The notes: generated from the sequence alone by a model not told the origin. Shown: positions 1 to 8,861, counted from the first letter of the stretch. The stretch: 64,000 nt of DNA from Actibacterium pelagium (GCF_002285415.1 NZ_NSBU01000007.1:436501-500500), one strand, 5' to 3'. Translations and numbers: made by a program.

Positions 1-1
1 G

Positions 2-880
2 GCCCATGCGATGGTCAGCCAGATTGTGGGCCGGTCGTCGGTTTCGGTCGAAGACCTGATGGCGGTGGCGGATGAGACCGCGCAAATCCTTGAATACTCC
101 ACGCGGCTAGAACAGCAGTCCGAAGAGCTTTCGCGCACGGCCCGTCAGCTGCAGGAAGCCAACCAAAAGCTAACAGAACTGTCGGTGCAAAAGGACGCCT
201 TCCTGTCGCAGATCAGCCATGAATTGCGGACACCGATGACCTCGATCCGGGCGTTTTCCGAAATCCTGATGGAAACGGATATGCTGACGCCAGAGGAGCA
301 AAAGAATTACTCTACCATCATCCATGATGAGGCGATCCGCCTGACCCGTCTTTTGGACGACCTGCTGGACCTCAGCGTGCTGGAGCGGGGCAAGGTCACA
401 CTGAACGCGCAAGAAGGCAACCTGTCTGACCTTCTGGACAAGGCCATGAGTGCGACCTCGTCGATGGAAGATGGGGCAGACATGGTCTATTCCCGTAGAA
501 AAATCCGTGAAGACATCGTTGTCCGCACCGATACGGACCGATTGAGTCAGGTGTTCATCAACCTGATCGCCAATGCGCGGAAATATTGCGACGCCGAACA
601 CCCGCGCTTGAAGATCAAAGTAACGCATCGCGGGGACATGGTGACGGTCGATTTCGTCGACAACGGCAGCGGCATTCCCACCAAAAGCCAAGCGATCATC
701 TTCGAGAAGTTCTCACGCTTGTCAGATCAGGCAGCGGCTGGTGGCGCGGGTCTAGGGCTGGCCATCTGTAAAGAGATCATGGCCAACTTGGGCGGTGATA
801 TCGTCTATCTGCCCGGGCAGGGTGGGGCGGCGTTCCGGGTCAGCTTTCCGCTGGATATGCCGGAACGCGAAGAGGATTAA
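2..880 (+). CDS. Sensor histidine kinase, C-terminal part (5' end outside window)
   Basis: The reading frame is already open at base 2, so this is the end of a longer gene; an internal Met lies at base 11. A coiled-coil stretch rich in Glu and Gln (about residues 25-60) leads into a HisKA dimerisation domain with the H-box SHELRTP, then a HATPase_c domain with the N-box (NLIANARKY), G1 (DNGSGIP) and G2 (GGAGLGLAI) motifs. It would autophosphorylate on the His of SHELRTP and pass phosphate to a response regulator. In roseobacters this tail is often fused to a sodium:solute symporter domain (CbrA-like); that is inference, since the N-terminus is not visible. Its stop overlaps the stop of the convergent next gene. 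Confidence 0.88.
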   Translation, partial: AHAMVSQIVGRSSVSVEDLMAVADETAQILEYSTRLEQQSEELSRTARQLQEANQKLTELSVQKDAFLSQISHELRTPMTSIRAFSEILMETDMLTPEEQKNYSTIIHDEAIRLTRLLDDLLDLSVLERGKVTLNAQEGNLSDLLDKAMSATSSMEDGADMVYSRRKIREDIVVRTDTDRLSQVFINLIANARKYCDAEHPRLKIKVTHRGDMVTVDFVDNGSGIPTKSQAIIFEKFSRLSDQAAAGGAGLGLAICKEIMANLGGDIVYLPGQGGAAFRVSFPLDMPEREED

Positions 881-1305
881 CGCGCGGCGGCAAGCTGCTC
901 TAGCTGGCCGCGTGCGGGGGACAGATCATATCCACCGCGGGCTGCTGCTGCGATGATGTCATCGACGGGCATTTTTCCAGCCATTGTGAAGGCCCAGACA
1001 TGGGTCGATCGGGTGCCAGAGCGGCAATAGGCCAGAACTGGACCGGCGCTGTTTTCCAAAATTTCTGCGGTCTGGTCGAGCATCTCCATCGACATGCCGC
1101 CGTGCCCAACCGGGATCACGAAAAACGCCAGCCCGGCATCGGCTGCGGCTTTTGCCATTGCCTCGGCATGCAGGTCTTCGGTCACCTCCATGTCCGGCCG
1201 GTTGCAGATCACGGTGGTGTAGCCCGCGGCAGCTATGTCTGGCAGCTCTGCTGGGTCAATTTGCGGGGCGGCCGAAAACGTGTCGGTAAGCGGGCGGATG
1301 TCCAT
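877..1305 (-). CDS. TIGR01244/DUF442 phosphatase-like (sulfur transferase) protein
   Basis: The protein has 142 residues from the ATG at 1305; an upstream start at 1335 would add ten residues and looks less likely. The sequence MDIRPL..FSAAPQIDP and the loop AYCRSGTRS match the DUF442 family (beta-lactamase hydrolase-like, Blh N-terminal domain), which has a tyrosine-phosphatase or rhodanese-like fold. The active Cys is the one in CRSGTR, with Arg closing the loop. Family members have been linked to sulfide or persulfide handling and to biofilm functions; the substrate here is unknown. An FNR-type box lies about 160 bases upstream, so oxygen control is possible. The gene converges on the sensor kinase with overlapping stops. 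Confidence 0.82.
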   Translation of the reverse strand: MDIRPLTDTFSAAPQIDPAELPDIAAAGYTTVICNRPDMEVTEDLHAEAMAKAAADAGLAFFVIPVGHGGMSMEMLDQTAEILENSAGPVLAYCRSGTRSTHVWAFTMAGKMPVDDIIAAAARGGYDLSPARGQLEQLAAAR

Positions 1306-1465
1306 GAAAGCGTCCTTAATCAACTGTGCCCACAAAAAACCCTATGCCCGCGACGAAGGCAAGACCGGGAAATGTTCATATTCTGACTAGAAAACAGGCA
1401 GGTTTGCGCAAACAGTTGAAAAACACCCATGGTGAACCTTCCAAACTGTCATAGCCGCGTTAATT

Positions 1466-1479
1466 TTGACATGTATCAA
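1466..1479. promoter_or_regulatory. FNR/FnrL-type box
   Basis: The 14-mer TTGACATGTATCAA matches the FNR/FixK/FnrL pattern TTGAY-N4-ATCAA. It sits in the 344-base space between the DUF442 gene (minus strand) and a small conserved gene (plus strand), so it could serve either direction. Nothing else was recognised in 1306-1649. Confidence 0.6.
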
Positions 1480-1649
1480 GGAAAAAGCCGTCAAAGGGTT
1501 TACTTCTGTCAGGAAGGCGATCTGCGTGTTTCCGCTTTTGTTTGTTTAAGACCTGATTAACCAGTCTTGCTCAGAAGATGCGCATCGGATTAAAGACGCC
1601 GCTGGTAGTTCCAGTGGCAGAGACGGCCAAAGATATTGGGAGAGAATAC

Positions 1650-1862
1650 ATGGCTTTTGAAGAACTTCGCGCGGCAGCACTCATGCTTCTGGAAGAAGTA
1701 GAGAAAGACCCGGAGGATAAACATATCCTGCTGGAGCAGCTGCGTGAAAAAGTCTCGGAGATGCGGACCTTGGGTCTGCAAGTCCCAAACGATCTTTTGC
1801 GGTTTGTTGACCAACTGGAACAGGAAGAAGCGGACGACATGTTTGACAACATGCCGGTCTGA
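1650..1862 (+). CDS. Small conserved hypothetical protein, 70 aa, acidic helical
   Basis: The ATG at 1650 is preceded by GGGAGAG at good spacing, so it was preferred to an in-frame ATG at 1578. The product (MAFEELRAAALMLLEEVEKD...) is strongly acidic and predicted helical, with no Cys and no membrane segment. It is not recognised as a named family; the look is of a short alphaproteobacterial conserved protein. A strong terminator follows directly, so the gene is probably monocistronic. An FNR-type box lies about 170 bases upstream. Confidence 0.7.
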   Translation: MAFEELRAAALMLLEEVEKDPEDKHILLEQLREKVSEMRTLGLQVPNDLLRFVDQLEQEEADDMFDNMPV

Positions 1863-1888
1863 CCTGCAACCGACCGAGTTTTTTAGGG

Positions 1889-1918
1889 CACCCCGCGTCT
1901 TCGCGGGGTGTTTTCGTT
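1889..1918 (+). terminator. Rho-independent terminator
   Basis: A perfect 9-bp stem CACCCCGCG/CGCGGGGTG with a TCTT loop is followed by TTTTCGTTT. It ends the small acidic protein gene and also faces the convergent gene at 1924-2136. Confidence 0.85.
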
Positions 1919-1923
1919 TAGGG

Positions 1924-2136
1924 TTACAGCATGATGCCCATGACGACCATCATCAGCCCGATGGCCGACACGAACAGGGCGCCCATGTTCAAAGCAACCA
2001 CGCCTTTCAGGCGGGCGTGCATCTCTTCGCCGGACAAGCCCTCTTTCTTGGCCTTCATTGCGACGCGGACACAATACAGAAGCCCTGCGAGCCCCAAAAG
2101 CGATACAGCGGCGCCTGCCCAAACCAGCCATTCCAT
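1924..2136 (-). CDS. Small two-helix membrane protein, 70 aa
   Basis: Start at the ATG 2136, with AGGAGA just upstream. The product (MEWLVWAGAAVSLLGLAGLLY...) has two hydrophobic helices (about residues 5-25 and 47-68) separated by a charged loop KAKKEGLSGEEMHARLKG. It is probably an inner-membrane protein with both ends on the same side. No family name is recognised. It converges on the terminator of the neighbouring small gene. Confidence 0.7.
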   Translation of the reverse strand: MEWLVWAGAAVSLLGLAGLLYCVRVAMKAKKEGLSGEEMHARLKGVVALNMGALFVSAIGLMMVVMGIML

Positions 2137-2261
2137 GTCAGTCTCCTGTCCTTTTGCCACGCGCCTAGACGATGCGGGGGCTCAAGGCAAGGGCAGGGCT
2201 TGCGAAGGGGCGTCGCGGCAGCTATCCGAGGGGGAAACATCGAAACAGATCAGAGGCCGAC

Positions 2262-2519
2262 ATGGAAGGTTCCGCATCCGACGCAAGCTATCGCGTGACC
2301 GCAGACGAGCTGCGCCAGTTTATAGAGCGTTATGAACGGCTGGAAGCCGACAAGAAAGACATCGCCGAGCAGCAGAAAGAGGTCATGGCAGAGGCCAAGT
2401 CCCGCGGCTATGACACCAAGGTCATGCGCAAGGTGATCGCGCTGCGCAAGCGTGACAAGGACGACATCGCCGAGGAAGAGGCGATCCTTGATATGTATAA
2501 AGAAGCGCTTGGGATGTGA
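2262..2519 (+). CDS. DUF2312 / GapR-like DNA-binding protein
   Basis: From the ATG at 2262 the product has 85 residues. Its sequence (ADELRQFIERYERLEADKKDIAEQ... YDTKVMRKVI...RKRDKDD...EAILDMYKEALGM) fits the DUF2312 family, whose Caulobacter member GapR is a nucleoid-associated protein that forms helical tetramers around overtwisted DNA and stimulates topoisomerases. Length is normal for the family. The role is known for GapR; transfer to this protein is by family membership. The next gene is convergent with three bases between. Confidence 0.88.
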   Translation: MEGSASDASYRVTADELRQFIERYERLEADKKDIAEQQKEVMAEAKSRGYDTKVMRKVIALRKRDKDDIAEEEAILDMYKEALGM

Positions 2520-2522
2520 TGA

Positions 2523-3398
2523 TCAGGGGGTCAGGAACGTGACCCCCTCCATCTTGGCGATCCGCTCCAGATCCTCTTCATAGGCCTCGGTGAGCGCGTT
2601 GATCAGGTCCTGCGACCAGTGGGGCAGGTCGATCTCTTCTTCCATGGCGTCAGGGCGGCCATAGGTGTCCAGCATGTCGGCCAGAAGCGCACGTTTCGAT
2701 GCGGCGTCTTTCGGCGGATCTGTTTTCAGTCGACTGGCCAGCGCCTGAACCCCGTCTTCGCTCATCAGGCTTGCCGGGAAGTCATATGATCCGCGCAGGG
2801 TCATATCCGGGCCAATCCCCGCGAACCGGTTCAGAATGTCGTGCCAGATAACCGGGCTGTCTTCATTGGCCCAGACAATCAAGGGCGATCCCGGCGACGC
2901 ACGTCTGATCCGAGAGATCGTTTCGGACCAGTACATATTGATGGGCTCGATCCCCATCATGAACTTTTCAAAGTCCTTTTCGCCGCTTTGTTTGAAAATG
3001 GCCGGAAAGTAGGTGGCCGGGTCGCGGACAGCGATGAAGAATTCGCAGTGGTCTTGCGGAAACAACCGGGCATAGCCCTGCGCCAACTCGCCTGCTTTGG
3101 GGTAAAACCGCCCTAATCCTACCGCGCCGCCGGCGCTTCCCAGAAACGCGGAGTGTGAAAAAATCACGCGTTCGACGTTGTCGAAAATGATCACATCATC
3201 CAGAAGTTCGTCCTGTTTGGCATCAGAAGCGATCTCTCCGCGCAGTTCGCCAACAGCGGCGCGCAGCTGTGCACGATAGCGTCCGGGGCCGGAAACATTG
3301 ATGCTGCGCTCACCTAGGGCGCCACGGTTCTTGAACAGGCATTTCAACAGGCGATCTTCATCGGTGCAATGGGCGCCGAAATGATATGCGAACTTCAT
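2523..3398 (-). CDS. Hypothetical protein, sulfotransferase-like N-terminus
   Basis: The ATG at 3398 gives 291 residues; a TTG at 3413 would add five. The start MKFAYHFGAHCTDEDRLLK resembles the P-loop beginning of roseobacter sulfotransferase-like proteins (LHIGAHKTGT type), but the usual Lys-Thr-Gly-Thr is replaced by CTDED, so PAPS binding is doubtful. No signal peptide or membrane helix is seen. Function unknown; the similarity is weak and may be only a fold resemblance. Confidence 0.7.
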   Translation of the reverse strand: MKFAYHFGAHCTDEDRLLKCLFKNRGALGERSINVSGPGRYRAQLRAAVGELRGEIASDAKQDELLDDVIIFDNVERVIFSHSAFLGSAGGAVGLGRFYPKAGELAQGYARLFPQDHCEFFIAVRDPATYFPAIFKQSGEKDFEKFMMGIEPINMYWSETISRIRRASPGSPLIVWANEDSPVIWHDILNRFAGIGPDMTLRGSYDFPASLMSEDGVQALASRLKTDPPKDAASKRALLADMLDTYGRPDAMEEEIDLPHWSQDLINALTEAYEEDLERIAKMEGVTFLTP

Positions 3399-3483
3399 GA
3401 ACTCTCTCGCCAATGAATTTTGTTATCCTCTGGTTACACCAGCCTTTCTGGACAGGTAAACCGCATTCGTTTAGGTCAGGCAA

Positions 3484-5145
3484 ATGACCGTCGCAAACCA
3501 GCCAGCCATGAACCGCAAACGACCCAAGATCGAGGCCAACCCCTGGTCAATCGGGGCATTGTTGATTTCGGCACTGGTTTTGATGCCGATCCTGTCGGTC
3601 GTCTGGATAGCATTTCACCCGGAAGAGAACATCTGGCCCCACCTGATCCGGACCACGTTGCCGCGCTATCTAAGCAACTCGGTCACCTTGATGTTGGCGG
3701 TGGCGGCATTGTCATCCTTTGTCGGGGCAGGGACTGCATGGTTGTTGTCAATGTACCGCTTCCCGCTGTCGCGCTGGCTGGAATGGCTGTTGTTTCTGCC
3801 GCTGGCGATCCCGGCCTATGTCGGGGCCTATGCGCTGGTCGATTTTCTAGAATACGCGGGCCCGGTTCAGGGCGCGTTGCGCGATATGTTTGGCTGGCAA
3901 AGTGCCCGGGATTATTGGTTCCCCGAAATCCGCTCTCGCGGTGGGGCGATCTTGGTGCTGTCCTTCGCGCTGTACCCCTATGTCTATCTTCTGACCAGAA
4001 CAGCGTTTCGCGAACAGTCAGGCAGCATCTATGAGGTCGCGCAAGCCTTGGGGGCTGGGGCGTTCGGCCGGTTCTGGCGCGTCGGCCTGCCACTGGCCCG
4101 GCCTGCAATCGCGGCCGGTGCAGCGATTGTCATGATGGAAACCGTCAATGACTTTGGCGTGGTAGAGTTTTTCGCGGTTCAGACCCTGACCACCGGCATC
4201 TTCTCTGTCTGGCTGGAAAGCGGCAATGCGGGTGGCGCGGCCCAGATCGCGAGCGTGGTTCTGATCCTGATCTTGGCGCTGATGGCCATGGAAAAGTTCA
4301 GCCGCCGGCGCCTGCGTTTCCACAACCCAAGCCGCCAGCCGCGTCCGATCGTTGTGAAACAGCTAACCGGTCCTACGGCGTGGGCCGCATCTGGCTTGTG
4401 CTTGTTGCCTTTCCTGATTGGCTTTGCTCTGCCGGTCGGTGTTTTGCTGTCCCATGCGATCAGCAACGAAAGCTGGTTCGAGCCGGGCCTTCTTCAGGCC
4501 CTTATCAACACGCTATTCGTTGGCGGCGCGGCGGCTGTCGCGACCATGATCGCGGCCCTGTTCCTTGTCTATGGGGTGCGTTTGAGCGGTCAAAAACTGC
4601 CGCGCCTTTTGCTGCCTGTGACGACCATCGGATATGCGGCACCGGGCGCTGTTCTGGCTGTTGGCATTTTGATCCCCCTTGCCAGTGTTGACCACGTGCT
4701 GGCTGACGGTGTCGAGAACACTTTCGGTGTCGATGTGGGGCTGGTCCTGACCGGGACCGCCTTCGCGCTTGTCTATTCCTATGCCGTCCGGTTTTTCGCC
4801 GTGGCCCAAGGGGCGACAGAATCTGCGATGGGTCGTATCTCTCCAAGCCTGCCGATGGCGGCCCGCTCCTTGGGTCGAAATGCCCGCAGCACCCTGTGGT
4901 CGGTTTACCTGCCACTGATCCGCGGGTCGGTTGGAACCGGGCTGCTGCTTGTCTTCGTTGATTGCGTTAAAGAACTTCCCGCGACCTTGCTGTTGCGTCC
5001 CTTCAACTATGACACACTGGCCACGCGCGTGTACGAGAAGGCATCGCTTGAAGACTTGGGCGGTGCCGCACCTGCCGCGCTGCTAGTTGTTGGGGTGGGG
5101 CTGATGGCGGTGGCATTGCTGGCGCGAACAAGTCGGTCAGTTTGA
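3484..5145 (+). CDS. Iron(III)-type ABC transporter permease (FbpB family)
   Basis: This 553-residue protein has about 12 membrane helices and two binding-protein-dependent permease domains in one chain, as in FbpB/SfuB/AfuB. Two EAA loops for contact with the ATPase are visible: ALGAGAFGRFWRVGLPLARPAI (about residue 190) and SLGRNARSTLWSVYLPLIRG (about residue 460). It would form the whole membrane channel for ferric iron. No ATPase or periplasmic binding protein gene is adjacent, so partners must be elsewhere. Start is the ATG at 3484, with GGTCAGG a few bases upstream. Confidence 0.87.
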   Translation: MTVANQPAMNRKRPKIEANPWSIGALLISALVLMPILSVVWIAFHPEENIWPHLIRTTLPRYLSNSVTLMLAVAALSSFVGAGTAWLLSMYRFPLSRWLEWLLFLPLAIPAYVGAYALVDFLEYAGPVQGALRDMFGWQSARDYWFPEIRSRGGAILVLSFALYPYVYLLTRTAFREQSGSIYEVAQALGAGAFGRFWRVGLPLARPAIAAGAAIVMMETVNDFGVVEFFAVQTLTTGIFSVWLESGNAGGAAQIASVVLILILALMAMEKFSRRRLRFHNPSRQPRPIVVKQLTGPTAWAASGLCLLPFLIGFALPVGVLLSHAISNESWFEPGLLQALINTLFVGGAAAVATMIAALFLVYGVRLSGQKLPRLLLPVTTIGYAAPGAVLAVGILIPLASVDHVLADGVENTFGVDVGLVLTGTAFALVYSYAVRFFAVAQGATESAMGRISPSLPMAARSLGRNARSTLWSVYLPLIRGSVGTGLLLVFVDCVKELPATLLLRPFNYDTLATRVYEKASLEDLGGAAPAALLVVGVGLMAVALLARTSRSV

Positions 5146-5256
5146 TCCGGGGCGTTGCGACTGTAGCTTTCGATCAGATCAAATCGCGTAGGTTTCATCC
5201 TCACATAGTGCGTACAGCACCCGAAGGAATTTGTGTGAAGTTGCGCGTTCGCGAAA

Positions 5257-5276
5257 AATGTCATCAATGTGACATT
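5257..5276. promoter_or_regulatory. Palindromic operator candidate upstream of FecR-cyclase genes
   Basis: AATGTCA-TCAATG-TGACATT is a perfect 7-bp inverted repeat with a 6-base spacer, the geometry of CRP/FNR-family sites. A second inverted repeat, CGCGATT/AATCGCG (5313-5333), lies closer to the gene. Both fall in an AT-rich stretch ahead of the fecR-like gene at 5390. Which protein binds is unknown. Confidence 0.45.
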
Positions 5277-5389
5277 AGATTGCTTAAAATTGTAATTATG
5301 TTGAAAAATAACCGCGATTGTTGTCTAATCGCGAGGTAATTCTCCCGATTTCAAGCCCGCCTGTGGGCGCCTGTTTTTTTGGTGAAGCC

Positions 5390-6280
5390 ATGTCATTTTC
5401 ACATTTTCTGAAGTCTATTGCGCTTTGCGCGGTTTTGATTGTTGGCTCCGTTGCGGGGGGTGTTGCTGCGCCAATCGCGACTGTCACCGGTTTGGCGGGC
5501 CAAGCGACGGTCAAAGAAGGATCAACCGCGACAGCATTGAAACAGGGCGCGCGGATCGAGCAAGGCAGCACGATCGAGACCGACGCAAAGTCACGCGTTC
5601 AGCTGGTATTTGATGACGGCACAAAGATCGCGATGGGGCCGAACTCCAAACTGGAAATCACCGATGTCCTGATGCGGTCCTCCAATCGCGCAAGCCGCTT
5701 TGCAGTGAAAGCGATTGGCGGCGGGTTCAGGTTTATTTCTGGCAATAGCAATCGCGATGTTTATGAGATTTCGACGCCGACAGCGACGATGGGTATTCGT
5801 GGAACGGCCTTCGATCTGAATGTTCGCCGTGGTGATACTGTGATGGCCCTGCTCGAGGGGCAGGTGAAGATGTGCCACAACAAAGCCTATTGCGGCTTGA
5901 TCCAGGACCCTTGTGCGATTGCGTCTGTTCCTCGCCGAAAGGTCGTGCGTGAATTCATCGGTCGGCGCGCCACACGGGCGCTGACCTCGAAGTTCGTGTT
6001 TATTGATGACCCGTCTCTTCTAGACGAGCAGTTCGAAGCTGATCTATCTGGGTGTGGTCGTCATTTCGATATTGTCGTCCAATCTATTCCTGAAGATGAA
6101 GAGACGGAAGAAACGCCTGCGCCGCCACCCCCTCCGCAACCAGAACCTGAGCCCGAACCAGAACCTGAACCTGAACCGGAGCCCGAGCTTGAAACCGGAT
6201 GTAACGGCAGTGGCTGCGAACCCGGAACAGGGAACGGAAATAGTGAAGGTCGTGAAGGATCGCAGAAAGATCGGGACTAA
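5390..6280 (+). CDS. FecR-domain exported protein with Pro-Glu repeat
   Basis: From the ATG at 5390 the product has 296 residues. A signal peptide (FLKSIALCAVLIVGSVAGGVAA) ends near residue 26. A FecR domain follows (about residues 30-150), with the typical VTGLAGQATV, GARIEQGSTIETDAKSRVQL and STPTATMGIRGTAFDL motifs. A Cys-containing central part is followed by a proline-glutamate repeat (about residues 240-265) like the periplasmic spacers of TonB-type proteins. It is probably periplasmic or surface-associated. FecR proteins next to CHASE2 cyclases are a recurring pair and suggest that this protein passes an envelope signal to the cyclase downstream (inference). Confidence 0.85.
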   Translation: MSFSHFLKSIALCAVLIVGSVAGGVAAPIATVTGLAGQATVKEGSTATALKQGARIEQGSTIETDAKSRVQLVFDDGTKIAMGPNSKLEITDVLMRSSNRASRFAVKAIGGGFRFISGNSNRDVYEISTPTATMGIRGTAFDLNVRRGDTVMALLEGQVKMCHNKAYCGLIQDPCAIASVPRRKVVREFIGRRATRALTSKFVFIDDPSLLDEQFEADLSGCGRHFDIVVQSIPEDEETEETPAPPPPPQPEPEPEPEPEPEPEPELETGCNGSGCEPGTGNGNSEGREGSQKDRD

Positions 6281-6348
6281 GTCTGGCAATCCGAATGACA
6301 GCTTTTGTTTTGCCCTTTGGCTTTATCCCGCAGAAAGCGACCTAGGTC

Positions 6349-8523
6349 TTGCGCGCGCCTGTTCTTCTTCTCGGGGCCGCACTTATTCTGGTGCTGACAG
6401 CGCTTAGGCTTGCAAACCCGCATCCCATTCAGACGCTCCGCCTGAGCTACTTTGATTTCCTGCAAAGGCTGGAGCCTCGTGACTATCAGGAACTTCCTGT
6501 ACGCGTCGTTGATATCGATGAGGATTCGCTGCGTGAGGTCGGGCAATGGCCTTGGCCGCGTGACCAACTTGCTATCTTGCTGGACAAACTCGCGGGTTAT
6601 GGTGCCGCGGTCATAACGCTGGATATCCTGTTTGCGGAACCGGACCGAAATAACCTTGCAAGGTTGCTTCAGGATCCGGTTTTGGCCGATATGCTTTCCC
6701 CGGACGCGCGCGACGTTCTTTCCAGCAGGTTGGCGACGGATCAAGTATTTGCGAGGGCGATGTCCCGCGTACCCGTCGTGCTGGGTCAGGCCGCGGGTTC
6801 AGGCAGTCGCACGGATCAAACGGCATATGACAAGGCCGGCTTCGTCGAGGTAGGCCAATCACCCGGTGAGGGAGTGATCCCACTACGCTCTGTCACGCCT
6901 ATCATCCCGGTCTTACGGAATGCCTCTCTGGGGATTGGGAACGTGAACGTGACCCCGATCCGAACGACCGGCGTCGTGCGCCAGGTGCCACTGGTCTGGC
7001 GACTGGGTGATGGTTACCTGCCGTCGCTGTCGACTGAAGCCCTGCGTGTCGCGCTTGGCCAACCTATTTTCCTGCTGAACGGGTCGCCTGACATCTCAGG
7101 GGTCATGCAATCGCTTCAGGTGGCGGGCTATAACATCCCCACGAATGAAAGAGGGGAGATCTGGGTTCACTACAGGAAGGATCATCCTGACCTTTATATC
7201 TCGGCTAATGACGTCTTGACGGACCGAAACCCTGAAGACCTGCAGGCGGCGCTGCAGGGGCAGATTGTGCTGGTCGGAACCTCTGCCGCAGGGCTGCTTG
7301 ATATCAGGGCGACCCCGCTTGGAGAAAGCGTTCCGGGGGTTTCGATCCACGCGCAGATCCTCGAACAAATCCTGACCGAAGATTACCTGTTCCGAAATGA
7401 CACGATTGCAGGGCTAGAGGTTCTTGCCTTCGTCATTTTGGGATTTCTGGTGACACGCCTGATGCACAGGTCTGGCGCGGCCCATTCCGTCTTTGCAGGG
7501 GCAATTGTCGCTGTGATTGTGACGGCGGGAAGCTGGTTCGCTTTCAGCCAATACAACATTCTGTTCGACGCGACCTTTCCGCTGCTCGGCGGGCTGGTCA
7601 ATTTCGGCTTTCTCAACGCCTTTCAGTTTATCGTGGCGGATAGGGACAAGCGTCGCATTCGCGGCTCGTTTTCCCAATATCTTGCGCCTTCCGTTCTAGA
7701 ACAAATCGAAGAGCACGACTACGAAATCACGCTGGACGGTGAAGTGCGTGACATGACGATCATGTTCACGGACATTCGGAATTTTTCTCCGATGGCAGAA
7801 AAAGTCTCTCCGCAGCAACTGGTTCCAATTCTCAATGAACTGTTTACCGATCTGTCCGAAGAAATCCTTGAACAGGAAGGAACGATCGACAAGTTCATCG
7901 GCGACAGCATCATGGCCTTCTGGAACGCACCGCTGCCGGTAGAGCAGCACTGTCGAAAGGCAGCCTTGGCCGCGCTTCAGATCGAAAAAGCAACGGCTGA
8001 GTTTGCCCGAAGACACCCAGAGATCGATCCACCAATCCGTGTGTGTCTTGGTGTCGCCTCGGGGATGGCCAGCGTGGGCAACATGGGGTCGCGGCAACGA
8101 TTTAATTATTCCGTGATCGGCGACACCGTAAACGTAGCAGCGCGGCTTGAAACAAGTTGCCGTCACCTGTCGGCCGAACTGGTGTTCTCGGAGCGGGTTC
8201 GAGAAGAGGCCGACGATCTTGCGTGGATTTACGCTGGCAAGGTCGCGCTTAAAGGGATTTCAGAGCGCCAACCCGTCTACGTTCTTGTCGGTGACGCTGA
8301 ACTGAAGGCGTCGGAAACGTTTCAAGCCTTCTGCAGGGCATACGACGGGTTGTTAGACGGTCTTAAGTTGGGAGTCCTGAACACTGGGTCCCTGCAAGAG
8401 TGTCAGTCTTTGGCGCCATCCGTCAGCAGGCAGTTGATCGACTACCTTTCCCAGATTGAGAACCGGGTCGAGGACTTTCAGCAGGTTCAGGCCGTCGCCC
8501 AAACCGCCAAGATAGCGACGTAA
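6349..8523 (+). CDS. CHASE2-domain adenylate/guanylate cyclase
   Basis: The TTG at 6349 is the first start codon after an in-frame stop at 6343. The 724-residue protein has an N-terminal helix, a large periplasmic CHASE2 sensor (about 30-345), three membrane helices (about 350-430) and a class III cyclase domain (about 465-640). Metal-binding Asp residues are in MFTDIRNF and FIGDSIMAFW. The Lys of IDKFIGDS and the Asp of VIGDTVNVAAR point to ATP as substrate, and the Arg of AARLE is the transition-state residue. It follows the FecR gene by 68 bases in the same direction and probably shares its transcript. Its end overlaps the convergent DUF3307 gene by 37 bases. Confidence 0.9.
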   Translation: MRAPVLLLGAALILVLTALRLANPHPIQTLRLSYFDFLQRLEPRDYQELPVRVVDIDEDSLREVGQWPWPRDQLAILLDKLAGYGAAVITLDILFAEPDRNNLARLLQDPVLADMLSPDARDVLSSRLATDQVFARAMSRVPVVLGQAAGSGSRTDQTAYDKAGFVEVGQSPGEGVIPLRSVTPIIPVLRNASLGIGNVNVTPIRTTGVVRQVPLVWRLGDGYLPSLSTEALRVALGQPIFLLNGSPDISGVMQSLQVAGYNIPTNERGEIWVHYRKDHPDLYISANDVLTDRNPEDLQAALQGQIVLVGTSAAGLLDIRATPLGESVPGVSIHAQILEQILTEDYLFRNDTIAGLEVLAFVILGFLVTRLMHRSGAAHSVFAGAIVAVIVTAGSWFAFSQYNILFDATFPLLGGLVNFGFLNAFQFIVADRDKRRIRGSFSQYLAPSVLEQIEEHDYEITLDGEVRDMTIMFTDIRNFSPMAEKVSPQQLVPILNELFTDLSEEILEQEGTIDKFIGDSIMAFWNAPLPVEQHCRKAALAALQIEKATAEFARRHPEIDPPIRVCLGVASGMASVGNMGSRQRFNYSVIGDTVNVAARLETSCRHLSAELVFSERVREEADDLAWIYAGKVALKGISERQPVYVLVGDAELKASETFQAFCRAYDGLLDGLKLGVLNTGSLQECQSLAPSVSRQLIDYLSQIENRVEDFQQVQAVAQTAKIAT

Positions 8524-8861
8524 GTCAATTGATGTGCGGCCTGATCAACGCCAGCTGCACGCCAAAATCCTGCATCCGCTGGTGTCAGGCCCGATCCATC
8601 TGTCACCCGCGCCTTTAACCAGTCGATGTGAAAATGGATGACAAGATCGCCGATAGCTAAAATAGCCAACAATGTTAGCGGCGTGGGTACAAATGCCAGC
8701 GCGATCGCGGTTCCCGTGGCATGTACCGCAGCATGTGCCAAGCGTCCAAAATGTAGGTAGGTGTCTCGGCCGCTGCGCATAAATTCTGGTTGAAGGAAAT
8801 AGTCCGCAAACATGTGCTTCATTTGAAAAAGCACCATCAAAACCAGCAACTCAGTCGTCAT
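8487..8861 (-). CDS. DUF3307 membrane protein
   Basis: The 124-residue protein has three or four hydrophobic helices and the DUF3307 signature near its start (LVLMVLFQMKHMFADYFLQPEFM). Histidines lie in or near helices (HFGRLAHAAVHATG, DLVIHFHIDWLKA). It should sit in the inner membrane; its function is unknown. Start is the ATG at 8861. The 3' end overlaps the cyclase gene tail to tail. Confidence 0.8.
   Translation of the reverse strand: MTTELLVLMVLFQMKHMFADYFLQPEFMRSGRDTYLHFGRLAHAAVHATGTAIALAFVPTPLTLLAILAIGDLVIHFHIDWLKARVTDGSGLTPADAGFWRAAGVDQAAHQLTYVAILAVWATA

Noticed and set aside
6120-6195. CCxGAx repeat read as a possible DNA repeat element
   Set aside because: It is the coding sequence of a Pro-Glu repeat in the FecR protein.
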